Positions 1 to 8,682 of a stretch of 64,000 bases of DNA are shown one piece after another. The notes under the pieces were generated by a model. The model saw only the letters and a program-made list of their open reading frames with translations. It did not search any database and was not told the DNA's origin. How positions within the stretch are numbered: the first letter of the stretch is position 1; the number at the start of each line of letters is the position of its first letter. Source of the stretch: Streptomyces sp. GESEQ-4 (GTDB taxonomy: Bacteria > Actinomycetota > Actinomycetes > Streptomycetales > Streptomycetaceae); the NCBI RefSeq assembly GCF_017948455.1, contig NZ_JAFFSU010000001.1, positions 310,001-374,000 on the forward strand, given 5' to 3'. The position numbers and the translations under genes were made by a program.

Positions 1-690
1 GACCAGTCCGGCCGCCTGCAGGGCGGGGAAGGCCAACGAGCCGCCCCACAGGGCCACCGCCCGCCAGGGCCGGGTGTGCACGGCCCGCGCCTCGCCCAGC
101 GCGGTCCGCACGAAGGTGAAGACGACGGTGCGCAGCTTCCGTACGAGCAGCAGGACCAGCAGCGCGACGGCGGCCACCACGCCGATGCCGGTCAGCAACG
201 GGCCCGCCACGCCGTCCGGCAGGAGCGAACCGAGTTGCAGCGCGTGCGGGAAGGCGATCAGCAGGGCCGCCAGCATGCCCACACGGGCGATCGACTCGGC
301 CAGCAGATAGAGCGCGACCGCGGCCGACGAGCGGGCCAGCGGAACGCCGCACACCGCCATGAACCGCAGATTGACCGCGCTGGCCCCGAGACCGGTCGGC
401 AACAGATGGTTGGCGGCGCCCGCGGCGAACTGCGTGGCCAGCAACCGCCGTACCGGAAGCCGCTCGACGAGCGCGCCCTGCCGCGCGGCGGACGCGGCGA
501 CCCAGGTGCCGCAGGTGGCCGCGCCGGCGGCCAGCAGCCACGGCCACTCGGCGTGGCGCAGGTGTCCGAAGCCCTCCACGAGCACGGACCAGTGGCGCAC
601 GGCGACCCACAGCACGAGCGCGAGCGGGACCAGCATCAGTATCTGCCGGTACGGGAGGCGCTTGAGGCCTCGGGGAAGACGCACGACCAT
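1..690 (-). CDS. YbhN/LPG-synthase-type integral membrane protein, C-terminus beyond window
   Basis: The minus strand is open from ATG at 690 to the window edge, so about 230 N-terminal residues are visible and the end is missing. The translation starts MVVRLPRGLKRLPYRQ and contains at least five hydrophobic segments, including one near residue 20, one near 55 and a pair around 165-185. The segment FAAGAANHLLPTGLGASAVN is typical of the UPF0104/YbhN family, the flippase-like transmembrane domain also found in lysylphosphatidylglycerol synthases. The role is inferred to be transport or transfer of a lipid-linked group in the cytoplasmic membrane; the substrate cannot be told. A GTG one codon upstream (693) is an alternative start. 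The gene diverges from the ABC exporter at 847. Confidence 0.8.
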   Translation of the reverse strand, partial: MVVRLPRGLKRLPYRQILMLVPLALVLWVAVRHWSVLVEGFGHLRHAEWPWLLAAGAATCGTWVAASAARQGALVERLPVRRLLATQFAAGAANHLLPTGLGASAVNLRFMAVCGVPLARSSAAVALYLLAESIARVGMLAALLIAFPHALQLGSLLPDGVAGPLLTGIGVVAAVALLVLLLVRKLRTVVFTFVRTALGEARAVHTRPWRAVALWGGSLAFPALQAAGLV

Positions 691-808
691 CACATCGTGA
701 GAGGTTCTCCGCGCCAGGACAACGGCAGGTTGCGGGAGTGGGGCCGGAGGCTGACACGCCGGGCACGGCCTCGCGTCCATCGTGTGCCCGGACGGTGCCG
801 ATTCGGCG

Positions 809-839
809 TTGACCTCAAGGATGGTTGAGGGCCTACGGT
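809..839 (+). promoter_or_regulatory. SoxR/MerR-type promoter with operator in a 19-nt spacer
   Basis: TTGACC (809-814) and TACGGT (834-839) are separated by 19 nt, the overlong spacing of MerR-family promoters. The spacer holds the inverted repeat CCTCAA-GGATGG-TTGAGG (813-830), matching the SoxR box architecture. The predicted transcription start falls at about 846-847, on the ATG of the exporter gene. No Shine-Dalgarno sequence precedes that ATG, so the mRNA may be leaderless. Confidence 0.7.
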
Positions 840-846
840 CCCTGTC

Positions 847-2760
847 ATGAGTATGGAGATCACAGCCTGGACACAGCTGCAGAGTGTCATGAGCGCCCAG
901 CAGGAGCGCCGTCCCCTCGCCCGCGCGACGCTGCGCCGCATAGGCGCGTTCGCCCGCCCGCACCGTGTGCGCATCATTCGCTTCGTGGGTCTCGGGGTGC
1001 TCACGGCCCTGCTCGCCGTCGCCACCCCTGTCCTGGCCGGCTACGTCGTGGACGCGATCGTGACGGGCGACGACGAGGGGACCGTCGTACGCCTCGCGCT
1101 CCTCATCGCGCTCATCGCGGTCGTCGAGGCGGCACTCGGCATCCTCGGCCGACGGCTTTCGGCCACCCTCGGGGAGGGGCTCATCCTCGATCTGCGGACG
1201 GCTGTGTTCGATCATGTGCAGCGCATGCCGGTCGCGTTCTTCACACGCACGCGTACGGGAGCGCTCGTCAGCCGTCTCAACAACGATGTGATCGGCGCGC
1301 AGCGGGCGTTCAGCAACACCCTGTCCGGCGTGGTCAGCAACGTCGTCACGCTCCTTCTCACCCTCGCCGTCATGCTCACCCTGTCCTGGCAGATCACACT
1401 GCTCTCGCTCGTCCTGCTCCCGGTGTTCGTCGTCCCCGCGCGGCGGATGGGCAGCCGCATGGCCCGGATGCAGCGGGAGGCGGCGACGCTCAACGCGGCG
1501 ATGGGCACCCGGATGACCGAGCGGTTCTCGGCGCCGGGCGCCACCCTGGTCAAGCTCTTCGGGCGCCCGGAGGAGGAGTCCGAGGAGTTCGCGGCCCGTG
1601 CCCGCCGGGTCCGGGACATCGGCGTACGGACGGCCACGGCCCAGTCGGCGTTCATCACCGCCCTCACCCTGGTGTCGGCCCTCGCACTCGCCCTCGTCTA
1701 CGGCCTCGGCGGCTGGTTCGCCCTGCGCGGCACACTGGAGCCGGGCGCCGTCGTCGCGCTGGCGCTGCTGCTGACCCGCCTCTACGCACCGCTGACCGCC
1801 CTCGCCGGCGCCCGCGTCGAGGTGATGAGCGCCCTGGTCAGCTTCGAGCGGGTCTTCGAAGTCCTCGACCTGAAGCCGCTGATCGAGGACAAACCGGATG
1901 CCCGGCAGGTGCCCGACGGCCCGGTCGCCGTCGCCTTCGAGAACGTCCGCTTCGCCTACCCCTCCGCCGACAAGGTCTCCCTGGCCTCCCTGGAGGAAGT
2001 GGCCTCCCTCGACACCCGCGGCGGCGACGAGGTCCTGCACGGCATCTCCTTCCGCGCCGAACCCGGCCAGACCGTCGCCCTCGTCGGCTCCTCCGGCGCC
2101 GGAAAGTCCACGATCGCCCAACTGCTGCCGCGCCTGTACGACGTGGACGAGGGTGCCGTACGCATAGGCGGCGTCGACGTCCGCGACCTGACCGCCGACT
2201 CCCTGCGCTCCACCCTCGGCATGGTCACGCAGGACGGCCACCTCTTCCACGACACCGTCCGCGCCAACCTCCTCCTCGCCGCCCCCACCGCGACCGAGGA
2301 CGACCTGTGGGACGCCCTGCGCCGCGCCCGCCTGGCCGATCTCGTACGGTCCCTGCCCGACAGCCTCGACACAGTCGTCGGCGAGCGCGGCTACCGCCTC
2401 TCCGGCGGCGAACGCCAGCGCATGACCATCGCCCGGCTCCTGCTGGCCCGCCAGCGCGTCGTCATCCTCGACGAGGCCACCGCCCACCTGGACAACACGT
2501 CCGAGGCCGCCGTCCAGGAGGCGCTGACGGAGGCCCTGGAAGGCAGAACCGCCGTCGTCATCGCCCACCGGCTGTCCACGGTGCGGGCGGCGGACCTGAT
2601 CCTGGTCGTCGAGGCGGGCCACATCGTGGAACGCGGCACGCACGAGCAGCTGTTGGCCAAGGGGGGACGCTATGCGGAGCTGTACCGGACCCAGTTCGAG
2701 TCCGGTGATGTGACGCCCGCGGACGCAACCGGTGATGTTGTAATGAGCGTCCGGCTGTAG
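847..2760 (+). CDS. ABC exporter, fused permease and ATPase (SoxR-regulon candidate)
   Basis: This 637-aa half-transporter has an N-terminal ABC type-1 exporter domain (about residues 35-330, five or six membrane spans) and a C-terminal ATPase domain (about 355-615). The ATPase shows Walker A GSSGAGKST, signature LSGGERQRM, Walker B VVILDEATAHLD and switch VIAHRLST. It would work as a dimer exporting a drug or lipid-like compound from the cytoplasm. An insertion of about 20 residues (DKVSLASLEEVASLDTRGGD) sits between the first strand and the usual start of the nucleotide-binding core. A SoxR-type box precedes it. An ABC transporter (SCO7008) is a known member of the S. coelicolor SoxR regulon, so defence against redox-active compounds is a reasonable inference. 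ATG 853 is an alternative start. Confidence 0.92.
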   Translation: MSMEITAWTQLQSVMSAQQERRPLARATLRRIGAFARPHRVRIIRFVGLGVLTALLAVATPVLAGYVVDAIVTGDDEGTVVRLALLIALIAVVEAALGILGRRLSATLGEGLILDLRTAVFDHVQRMPVAFFTRTRTGALVSRLNNDVIGAQRAFSNTLSGVVSNVVTLLLTLAVMLTLSWQITLLSLVLLPVFVVPARRMGSRMARMQREAATLNAAMGTRMTERFSAPGATLVKLFGRPEEESEEFAARARRVRDIGVRTATAQSAFITALTLVSALALALVYGLGGWFALRGTLEPGAVVALALLLTRLYAPLTALAGARVEVMSALVSFERVFEVLDLKPLIEDKPDARQVPDGPVAVAFENVRFAYPSADKVSLASLEEVASLDTRGGDEVLHGISFRAEPGQTVALVGSSGAGKSTIAQLLPRLYDVDEGAVRIGGVDVRDLTADSLRSTLGMVTQDGHLFHDTVRANLLLAAPTATEDDLWDALRRARLADLVRSLPDSLDTVVGERGYRLSGGERQRMTIARLLLARQRVVILDEATAHLDNTSEAAVQEALTEALEGRTAVVIAHRLSTVRAADLILVVEAGHIVERGTHEQLLAKGGRYAELYRTQFESGDVTPADATGDVVMSVRL

Positions 2761-2787
2761 TGCCACGCTGAGGGGGACGAAACGATC

Positions 2788-4386
2788 ATGGAGAACTTGC
2801 GGCCGGGCGATCCCAGCCACGTCGGGGAGTACCGGTTGCTCCGGCGGCTCGGAGCCGGGGGCATGGGGCAGGTGTTCCTCGGCCGTTCGCAGCGGGGGCG
2901 CACGGTCGCCGTGAAGCTGGTCCATGCGCAGCTGGCGTACGACGCGGAGTTCCGCAGCCGGTTCCGCGCGGAGGTGGCCGCGGCGCGGCGGGTGGGCGGG
3001 GAGTGGACGGCTCCGGTCCTGGACGCCGACACCGAGGCGGACACGCCCTGGGTCGCCACCGGGTATGTCGCCGGCCCCACCTTGCACCAGGCGGTGACCG
3101 AGATCAGCGGGCCGCTGCCGGAGCGGTCGGTCTGGCACCTGGCCGCCGGTCTGGCACGTGCGCTGCAGAGCATCCACGGCTGCGGACTGGTGCACCGGGA
3201 CCTCAAGCCGTCGAACGTCATGCTGACGGTCAACGGTCCCCGGGTGATCGACTTCGGTGTCGCGCGTGCGGCGGACGCGAGCGTGCTGACCCGTACCGGT
3301 GCGATGGTCGGCTCTCCCGGCTACATGGCGCCCGAGCAGATCCTGGGCCACGAGATCACCGGGCTGAGCGACGTGTTCAGTCTCGGCTTGGTCCTGGTGT
3401 TCGCCGCAACGGGCCGACAGGCATTCGGTGGCCCGGACAGCGGCGCCCACGCGCTCATGCTGCGGGCGACCGAGGACGACCCGGACCTGACGGGGATGCC
3501 CGGGCCGCTGGCCGAGTTGGTGGGACGGTGTCTCGCCAAGCGGCCCGAGGACCGGATTCCGCTGCCCGAGATCGTGGCGACGGCAGAGGCGGCCACGGCT
3601 GACACCCGCTCGGACGCGTGGCTTCCGGGCGACCTGATGGCGGAGCTCGGCCGGCACGCCGCCGGCCTCCTCGACCTCGAGGAGCCGCCGCCGACCCAGG
3701 TCGACAACCCGGCCGCGGGCCGTGGCGGGGACAGCGTGCACGCCCTGCCGACCATGCAGGGCGGGCGCGTCCCGCCTCCGCCGCCGGGCACTCCGACGCC
3801 GGTACCGATGCCTCCGGTGCCCACGCCGACCTCGACACCCATGCCGCCGATGCCGACACCACGGATGACGGTGACCACACCACCGATGCCGCCGGTACCG
3901 GGCGGCCGTCGCAAGAGCCGGGTCGGCCCCGTGCTCGCCGTGGCCGCCGTCGCCGTACTCGGCATCGTCCTGGCCGTGAAGCTTCCCGGCGGAGGGAACG
4001 AGAACTCGGCCAACTCGGGGGCGTCCGGGGCAGGTTCCTCCACGACGTCCCCGAAGGCGTCCCCTGCCGACTACAAGGGCAGGTGGACCGGGAACGTGCG
4101 CGAGACGGACGGCGGCCTCTACTCGATCAAGGTGAACTACACGGGCGGGAAGCTCAGCGGTCAGGTGGCCACCGTCGAATACCCGTCGCTGGACTGCAGC
4201 GGCCGGTGGATCCTCACCATGGACACCGGGAATTCCGTACAGGTCCGAGAGGAAATCACCGAGGAGAGCAGCCCGTTGAACTGCGTCGACGAGGTCGACA
4301 TCGTTCTGACCCCCGCGGCCGACGGCAGCCTGGGCTACGAGGTGACGAGCGTGGGGGACACCGGAACGCTGCGGCGTGGCAACTGA
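2788..4386 (+). CDS. Membrane-anchored Ser/Thr protein kinase (PknB-like)
   Basis: This 532-aa protein has a eukaryotic-type kinase domain at about residues 13-275: glycine loop GAGGMGQVF, catalytic Lys in VAVKLVHA, HRDLKPSNVML, DFGVAR and SPGYMAPEQ. A Pro-rich linker (about 320-375, many PMP and PTP units) follows, then one membrane span near 380-400 (VGPVLAVAAVAVLGIVLAV). The last 110 residues would be extracellular and look like a small beta-rich sensor domain; no PASTA repeat is present. It phosphorylates cytoplasmic targets that cannot be named from sequence. It starts 27 nt after the exporter stop and may be co-transcribed. The start has AGGGGG about 9 nt upstream. It converges on the gene at 4390 with a 3-nt gap. 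Confidence 0.92.
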   Translation: MENLRPGDPSHVGEYRLLRRLGAGGMGQVFLGRSQRGRTVAVKLVHAQLAYDAEFRSRFRAEVAAARRVGGEWTAPVLDADTEADTPWVATGYVAGPTLHQAVTEISGPLPERSVWHLAAGLARALQSIHGCGLVHRDLKPSNVMLTVNGPRVIDFGVARAADASVLTRTGAMVGSPGYMAPEQILGHEITGLSDVFSLGLVLVFAATGRQAFGGPDSGAHALMLRATEDDPDLTGMPGPLAELVGRCLAKRPEDRIPLPEIVATAEAATADTRSDAWLPGDLMAELGRHAAGLLDLEEPPPTQVDNPAAGRGGDSVHALPTMQGGRVPPPPPGTPTPVPMPPVPTPTSTPMPPMPTPRMTVTTPPMPPVPGGRRKSRVGPVLAVAAVAVLGIVLAVKLPGGGNENSANSGASGAGSSTTSPKASPADYKGRWTGNVRETDGGLYSIKVNYTGGKLSGQVATVEYPSLDCSGRWILTMDTGNSVQVREEITEESSPLNCVDEVDIVLTPAADGSLGYEVTSVGDTGTLRRGN

Positions 4387-4389
4387 CCG

Positions 4390-4989
4390 TCAGTCCGGCA
4401 GCGGCAGTGGAGGAAGCTGCTGGTACTCGGACCGGCCCCGGTTCAGCACGGAGATCGTCGCGGCGGTCAGCCATGGCACGGTCGGCCCGGCCAACCGCAT
4501 CGGCTCCCACTGCTGGTAGTCGGTGAACAGCGCCCACTGTTCGAGCACGGGAAGAAAGCTGATGATCTCGTGGTGCCGCACCGTCACCCAACGGTTCTCG
4601 GCCGCGACATGCAGCAGCATGCGACGGTCGGTGAGGATCGCGCGGCAGGGGGAGAAGTCGCGCCATTGCGCCTGAGCCATCGCCTGCGCCCGGTTGCGGG
4701 CGCTGCTGTTGGCGAGCGCGTCTCCGACCAGCCCGGCGGCGACGAACATCGGTGACCCGAAGTAGAAGCCCGAGCGCTGGTTGTAGGTCACATTCGTGCC
4801 GTAGAAGCGCGAGTAGTCCGCCGATACGTCGCCGTACGCGATCTCACCGACTTCGAGCAGCACGCCTGGAGTGGGGATCGGCGCCAACTCACCGCCGCTG
4901 CTCAGATGCCGGTGCAGAGAACACGCGGCCTCCCAGCCCTGCTGATGAAGAGCTTGCAGCTGATCGTCACCAGAATTCGGACGTGCCAC
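4390..4989 (-). CDS. Hypothetical protein, PH-like fold suspected
   Basis: I do not recognise the family. The GTG at 4989 is chosen because GCGAGGGGCA lies directly upstream. The alternative ATG at 5043 would add 18 residues but has no visible ribosome site. The 199-aa product has no signal peptide. A central Gly/Ala-rich hydrophobic patch (SPMFVAAGLVGDALANSS) is followed by a basic strand-rich part (ILTDRRMLLHVAAENRW, then HHEIISFLPVLEQWALF). That layout resembles bacterial PH-like or membrane-associated YdjC/SHOCT-neighbour proteins, but this is only a fold impression. It lies between kinase and helicase genes with no obvious partner. Confidence 0.7.
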   Translation of the reverse strand: MARPNSGDDQLQALHQQGWEAACSLHRHLSSGGELAPIPTPGVLLEVGEIAYGDVSADYSRFYGTNVTYNQRSGFYFGSPMFVAAGLVGDALANSSARNRAQAMAQAQWRDFSPCRAILTDRRMLLHVAAENRWVTVRHHEIISFLPVLEQWALFTDYQQWEPMRLAGPTVPWLTAATISVLNRGRSEYQQLPPLPLPD

Positions 4990-5186
4990 TGCCCCTCGCC
5001 CCCCACTGCGACCCAGAACGGATGGATCTCCGCTCGCCCTCATGATGCCAGGTGACGACGGGCCGGGAGGGCGATCGGTGCCGCGGCGCGATGTTGTGCC
5101 TTGTGTTAGTGTCATGCGTTTGCGTGGTCGTCGCGGTGGGTCCTGCCGGGCCTTCCTCGGTACGTTCCCCCTGCGGAAGGCTGTTC

Positions 5187-6602
5187 ATGAAGCATCCCGA
5201 CGACTTCGGCATCGCTCACGGCGGTCCCGCCCGGTCAGCGGCCACGACTCCGGCGCTGCCCCCGGCCGACTCCTTCGCCGGCTTTGAACTGCCGGTGGAG
5301 GTGCTGCGGACACTGAGCGGACTCGGGGTGCGTGAACCCTTTCCGATCCAGGCCGCCACACTGCCTGATGCCCTGGAGGGGCGCGACGTCCTGGGGCGCG
5401 GGCGCACCGGAACGGGCAAGACGCTCGCCTTCGGCCTGCCGCTGCTGACACGTACGGCAGGGCGGCGCGCCGAACCGAAGCAGCCCCGCGCACTGATCCT
5501 TGTGCCCACCCGAGAGCTGGCCCAACAGGTCGCCCAGGCGCTGGCGCCGTACGCCGAGGCACTACGGCTGCGGATGGCCACGGTCGTCGGCGGCATCTCG
5601 ATCGGCCGGCAGGTCGCCGCGCTGCGCGAGGGAGCCGAGGTGGTCGTCGCCACCCCCGGACGCCTGCACGACCTGATCGAGCGCAAGGCCTGCCGCTTGG
5701 GACAGGTGAGGATCACCGTGCTGGACGAGGCCGACCAGATGTGCGACCTGGGATTTCTGCCGCAGGTCGCCGACGTGCTCGATCAGGTGCGCCCCGACGG
5801 TCAGCGGATGCTCTTCTCGGCCACTTTGGATCGCGACGTCGATCAGCTCGTCCGCCGCTATCTCCACGACCCCGTCGTCCACTCGGTCGACCCGTCCGCG
5901 GGCACCGTCTCGACGATGGAGCACCACGTTCTGGTCGTCCACGGCCCTGACCGCTACGCCGTCACCACGGAGATCGCCGCCCGCGACGGCCGCGTACTGC
6001 TGTTCCTCGACACCAAGCACGCCGTCGACCAGCTCACCCGGCATCTGCGGGCCAGCGGGGTGCACGCCGGGGCCCTGCACAGCGACAAGTCCCAGCCACA
6101 GCGCACCCGGACCCTGGCGCAGTTCAAGAACGGCCAGCTCACCGTTCTGGTGGCGACCAAGGTCGCGGCCCGTGGCCTGCACGTCGACGACCTCGATCTC
6201 GTGGTCAACGTCGACCCGCCCACCGACCCCAAGGACTACGTGCACCGGGCCGGCCGCACCGCCCGCGCCGGTGAGTCCGGCCGCGTGGTCACGCTCGTGC
6301 TGTCGGCTCAGCGCCGCGAGACGAGCCGTGTACTGGCCGACGCCGGTATCGAGCCGACCGTCACCAAGGTGCGCTCGGGCGAGGCGGAACTGAGCCGGAT
6401 CACCGGCGCCAAGGCCCCCTCCGGCACCCCGCTCGACGGCGGGCCCGCCGTCCCCCGGCCCAAGAACACCAACGCTCCCTTCCGCGGCCTGGGCACCAGC
6501 AAGGACACCTCCCGCGGCGCCGGCGGCAAGTCCCGAAAGGCCGGCGAGGCCCGCAAGCTCGCCGAGGCCCGCAAGGCCGCCCTCATGCGTCGCAACGGCT
6601 GA
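5187..6602 (+). CDS. DEAD-box ATP-dependent RNA helicase (RhlE/CsdA-like)
   Basis: This 471-aa helicase unwinds short RNA duplexes using ATP. All core motifs are visible: Q motif PFPIQAATLP, Walker A RTGTGKT, PTRELAQQ, TPGRL, DEAD in VLDEADQMCDLGF, SAT, VATKVAARGLHVDDLD and HRAGRTARAGESG. A basic C-terminal tail rich in Lys and Arg (about 420-471) likely binds RNA. The start is ATG 5187 because GGAAGG lies 6 nt upstream and the Q-motif distance is normal; in-frame codons further upstream encode an unlikely Cys/Val-rich stretch. The leader from the upstream gene is about 200 nt, and related helicase genes are often cold-regulated through such leaders, but no specific element was identified here. 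Confidence 0.93.
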   Translation: MKHPDDFGIAHGGPARSAATTPALPPADSFAGFELPVEVLRTLSGLGVREPFPIQAATLPDALEGRDVLGRGRTGTGKTLAFGLPLLTRTAGRRAEPKQPRALILVPTRELAQQVAQALAPYAEALRLRMATVVGGISIGRQVAALREGAEVVVATPGRLHDLIERKACRLGQVRITVLDEADQMCDLGFLPQVADVLDQVRPDGQRMLFSATLDRDVDQLVRRYLHDPVVHSVDPSAGTVSTMEHHVLVVHGPDRYAVTTEIAARDGRVLLFLDTKHAVDQLTRHLRASGVHAGALHSDKSQPQRTRTLAQFKNGQLTVLVATKVAARGLHVDDLDLVVNVDPPTDPKDYVHRAGRTARAGESGRVVTLVLSAQRRETSRVLADAGIEPTVTKVRSGEAELSRITGAKAPSGTPLDGGPAVPRPKNTNAPFRGLGTSKDTSRGAGGKSRKAGEARKLAEARKAALMRRNG

Positions 6603-6687
6603 GAGCGTTGCATGAGGTTGCCGGTGCCCCGCACCGCGCCCGGCATGACAAGCTGTGCTGGCCCACCCCCGAACCCAGGAGGTCACC

Positions 6688-6930
6688 ATGACCGCAGAGC
6701 CCGTAACCCCGGAAGGTTCGGAGTCGGTTGACCCCGAGACGTCCCCTCCGGCGCCGGACAGCGACGGCAACGACGACCTCAAGCGCAAGTTCCGTGAAGC
6801 CCTGGCGCGCAAGCGCGGTGCGCAGGCGGACGCGGCCGATGTCGCCGCCAACCCCAACGCGTCAAAGGTCCGCGCGGCCCACGGCCCGGCCGCGAACCAG
6901 CGTTCGTTCAGGCGCAAGAGCGGCGGCTGA
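6688..6930 (+). CDS. Small DUF5302-type protein
   Basis: This 80-aa hydrophilic protein starts at ATG 6688 after a strong site (CAGGAGG, 6 nt spacing). It begins with an acidic, Pro/Ser-rich half. The C-terminal half holds [13 protein letters not shown] and ends [25 protein letters not shown] (see 6871-6927), the layout of the DUF5302 family of small actinobacterial proteins of unknown function. No membrane segment or catalytic motif is visible. It stands alone, 85 nt after the helicase gene, and could be co-transcribed with it. Confidence 0.85.
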   Translation: MTAEPVTPEGSESVDPETSPPAPDSDGNDDLKRKFREALARKRGAQADAADVAANPNASKVRAAHGPAANQRSFRRKSGG

Positions 6931-7054
6931 GTCGATAATCCGACGCGTCACCTGGTGCCGCGAGGAGTGGTCGCGGTTCGTGGGGTTCGCGGCGGGACCT
7001 GAGCCGTGTTCGTCCCGGCGGTCGTGGGATGACGTTCACCGCCGGGACACTGGT

Positions 7055-7612
7055 TCAGCGGAGGTCGGGTTCGCCCGCCTCGGCTATCTCGTCGAGCAGA
7101 CTGATCTCCTCGTCGGCGTCGTCCGCGACGTCCGGGCCGTCGGGGCTGGTGTCGGGAAACGAACCGGCTGCCTCCTCGTCAGCGAGGTGTGGGTACTTGT
7201 CCAGGAGGAACCGCCGCCGGTATGCCATCTCGGCGGCGTCGACGATCCCTTCCAGAGTGGTCCAGTTGAGGGTGCCTCCGACGACGATCCCGAATGCGGG
7301 CACGGCCTTGCCGAGCCCCTTCTTGGTGAGGCGGAGCCGAACGACTTCCGAACTTGCCGTCCCGACGTTGACGACCGACATCACGAAGAGCTTCTCGACA
7401 GGTTCCTCGGGGTCGTAGCCGTAGAACAGCGAGACCTGGCCGACGGCACGCCGCGGCGGCTGGGTAGTACAGGCTCGCCCCACCGTCTGCCGAACGGACT
7501 GAAAAGCGGTACCGCTCCATACCGGGAGGGCGTCGGCGGCTCCACGAGCCCCGCACCGACCCTTTTCCGAGGGCACTTGATCGGGCTGCTGCGGGTACTG
7601 CGGGTTGCTCAC
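7055..7612 (-). pseudogene. EcsC-like protein, N-terminal half apparently lost
   Basis: The C-terminal ~110 residues look like an EcsC domain: VSLFYGYDPEEPVEKLFVMS, NVGTASSEVVRLRLTKKG and PAFGIVVGGTLNWTTLEGIV, followed by an acidic tail. EcsC proteins are usually about 230-280 aa with an earlier helical, glycine-rich half. Here the first 75 residues (SNPQYPQQPDQVPSEKGRC and on) do not resemble it, and nothing in the other frames restores it. The GTG at 7612 has AGGGGACC upstream, so the shortened frame might still be translated (185 aa). I read it as a deletion derivative; an intact but divergent gene is the alternative. Confidence 0.5.
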
Positions 7613-7710
7613 GGTCCCCTGGGGCGTGGATGGTGATGCACGAGTGAGTGACCGTCCCCCAGGGAGTTGCCGTACTTGGCCTCGCCCTTGCGGCGGACGA
7701 TGGGAAGCAT
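7609..7710 (-). other. Possible 33-codon ORF overlapping the EcsC-like start
   Basis: An ATG at 7710 opens a 33-codon frame beginning MLPIVRRKGEAKYGNSLGDG and ending in a TGA that overlaps the GTG of the downstream frame (GTGA). Third codon positions are mostly G or C and the N-terminal half reads like real protein, but no ribosome site is visible and the family is unknown. It may be a leftover of a gene that was damaged together with its EcsC-like neighbour. Confidence 0.25.
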
Positions 7711-7862
7711 GCTCAGTGACCCGGCTCTCAATGCGTTCCGGAGTGCTGTTCCGTACGCTGGTTCCGCCTGTCGACACCGACGTCCGAAGCTGGCCGTCGC
7801 AGCGTGAAAACCGCCCTTGACCTGCACAAGCAGGCAGGGAGCCGATCAGTGGGAGTGCCCCG

Positions 7863-8282
7863 ATGCTGCGCACTATGTTCAAGTCCAAGATCCACCGCGC
7901 CACCGTCACCCAGGCCGACCTGCACTACGTGGGATCGGTGACCATCGACGCCGATCTGCTCGACGCCGCAGACCTGTTGCCCGGCGAGCTCGTCCACATC
8001 GTCGACATCACCAACGGCGCCCGGCTGGAGACGTACGTCATCGAGGGGGAGCGCGGCTCCGGAGTCGTCGGCATCAACGGGGCCGCCGCTCATCTCGTGC
8101 ACCCCGGCGACCTGGTGATCATCATCAGTTACGCTCAGGTCTCCGACGCCGAGGCACGGGCGCTGCGGCCACGGGTCGTGCATGTGGACCGCGACAACAG
8201 GATCGTGGCCCTGGGCGCCGATCCGTCCGCACCGGTGCCGGGCTCCGACCAGGAGCGCAGCCCGCAGGCCGTACGGGCCTGA
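7863..8282 (+). CDS. panD: Aspartate 1-decarboxylase
   Basis: PanD converts L-aspartate to beta-alanine for pantothenate and CoA synthesis in the cytoplasm. The 139-aa product starts [20 protein letters not shown] and has the self-cleavage site Gly24-Ser25 in YVGSVTID, which yields the pyruvoyl group on Ser25. The NGAR motif ([10 protein letters not shown]) and [14 protein letters not shown] are also as expected. The extra tail after about residue 118 is low complexity. The start has GGGAG 8 nt upstream. Genes at 8335 and 8682 follow closely on the same strand and may share the transcript, though they have no clear link to pantothenate. Confidence 0.95.
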   Translation: MLRTMFKSKIHRATVTQADLHYVGSVTIDADLLDAADLLPGELVHIVDITNGARLETYVIEGERGSGVVGINGAAAHLVHPGDLVIIISYAQVSDAEARALRPRVVHVDRDNRIVALGADPSAPVPGSDQERSPQAVRA

Positions 8283-8334
8283 CCGTGTCGGCCGCACATT
8301 TCGGACGCCGCACTTTCGGACCAGGAGCGTTCCC

Positions 8335-8682
8335 ATGAGCGAGACCGAGATCCGCGACGACCGGGCGGCGGGCCGCCTTGAGGCCCTCGGCGGCGACGGC
8401 GAAGTCGTCGGCCACATCGAGTACTTCGTGCTCGAAGCACCGGGGCGCGCCCTGGTCCCCGTGCACACCATCGTGGAACCGGCCCACGAGGGACAGGGCA
8501 TCGCGGGCTCCCTGGCGCGCGAGCTGTACGGCATGGCGGCGCGCGAGGGAGTCGTCGTGGCGCCGCTGTGCCCCTACGTCGTGAGGTGGGCCGAACGCCA
8601 CCCCGACGAGGCTCCGGCGGCCGACCCCGATCTGCTGGCGGCGGCCGAGGACTGGCAGCGGGCGCACCCCGAGCGGTTCTGA
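8335..8682 (+). CDS. Small GNAT-family N-acetyltransferase (YidJ/GTNAT type)
   Basis: This 115-aa protein is a single short GNAT domain of the COG2388 kind. The acetyl-CoA loop is VEPAHEGQGIAGSLARELY, and the conserved tail APLCPYVVRWAERHPDE is the family hallmark. Members transfer acetyl groups in the cytoplasm; the substrate is unknown. The start is ATG 8335, with CAGGAGC about 8 nt upstream. Its TGA overlaps the ATG of the next gene (TGATG at 8680-8684), so the two are translationally coupled. Confidence 0.88.
   Translation: MSETEIRDDRAAGRLEALGGDGEVVGHIEYFVLEAPGRALVPVHTIVEPAHEGQGIAGSLARELYGMAAREGVVVAPLCPYVVRWAERHPDEAPAADPDLLAAAEDWQRAHPERF

Noticed and set aside
76..828. 250-codon plus-strand frame at the window start
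   Set aside because: Gln/Arg/His-rich shadow of the YbhN-type gene on the other strand, which shows clear membrane spans.
7821..7834. CCTGC-ACAA-GCAGG small palindrome before panD
   Set aside because: Five-bp arms occur often by chance in this base composition; no second copy.
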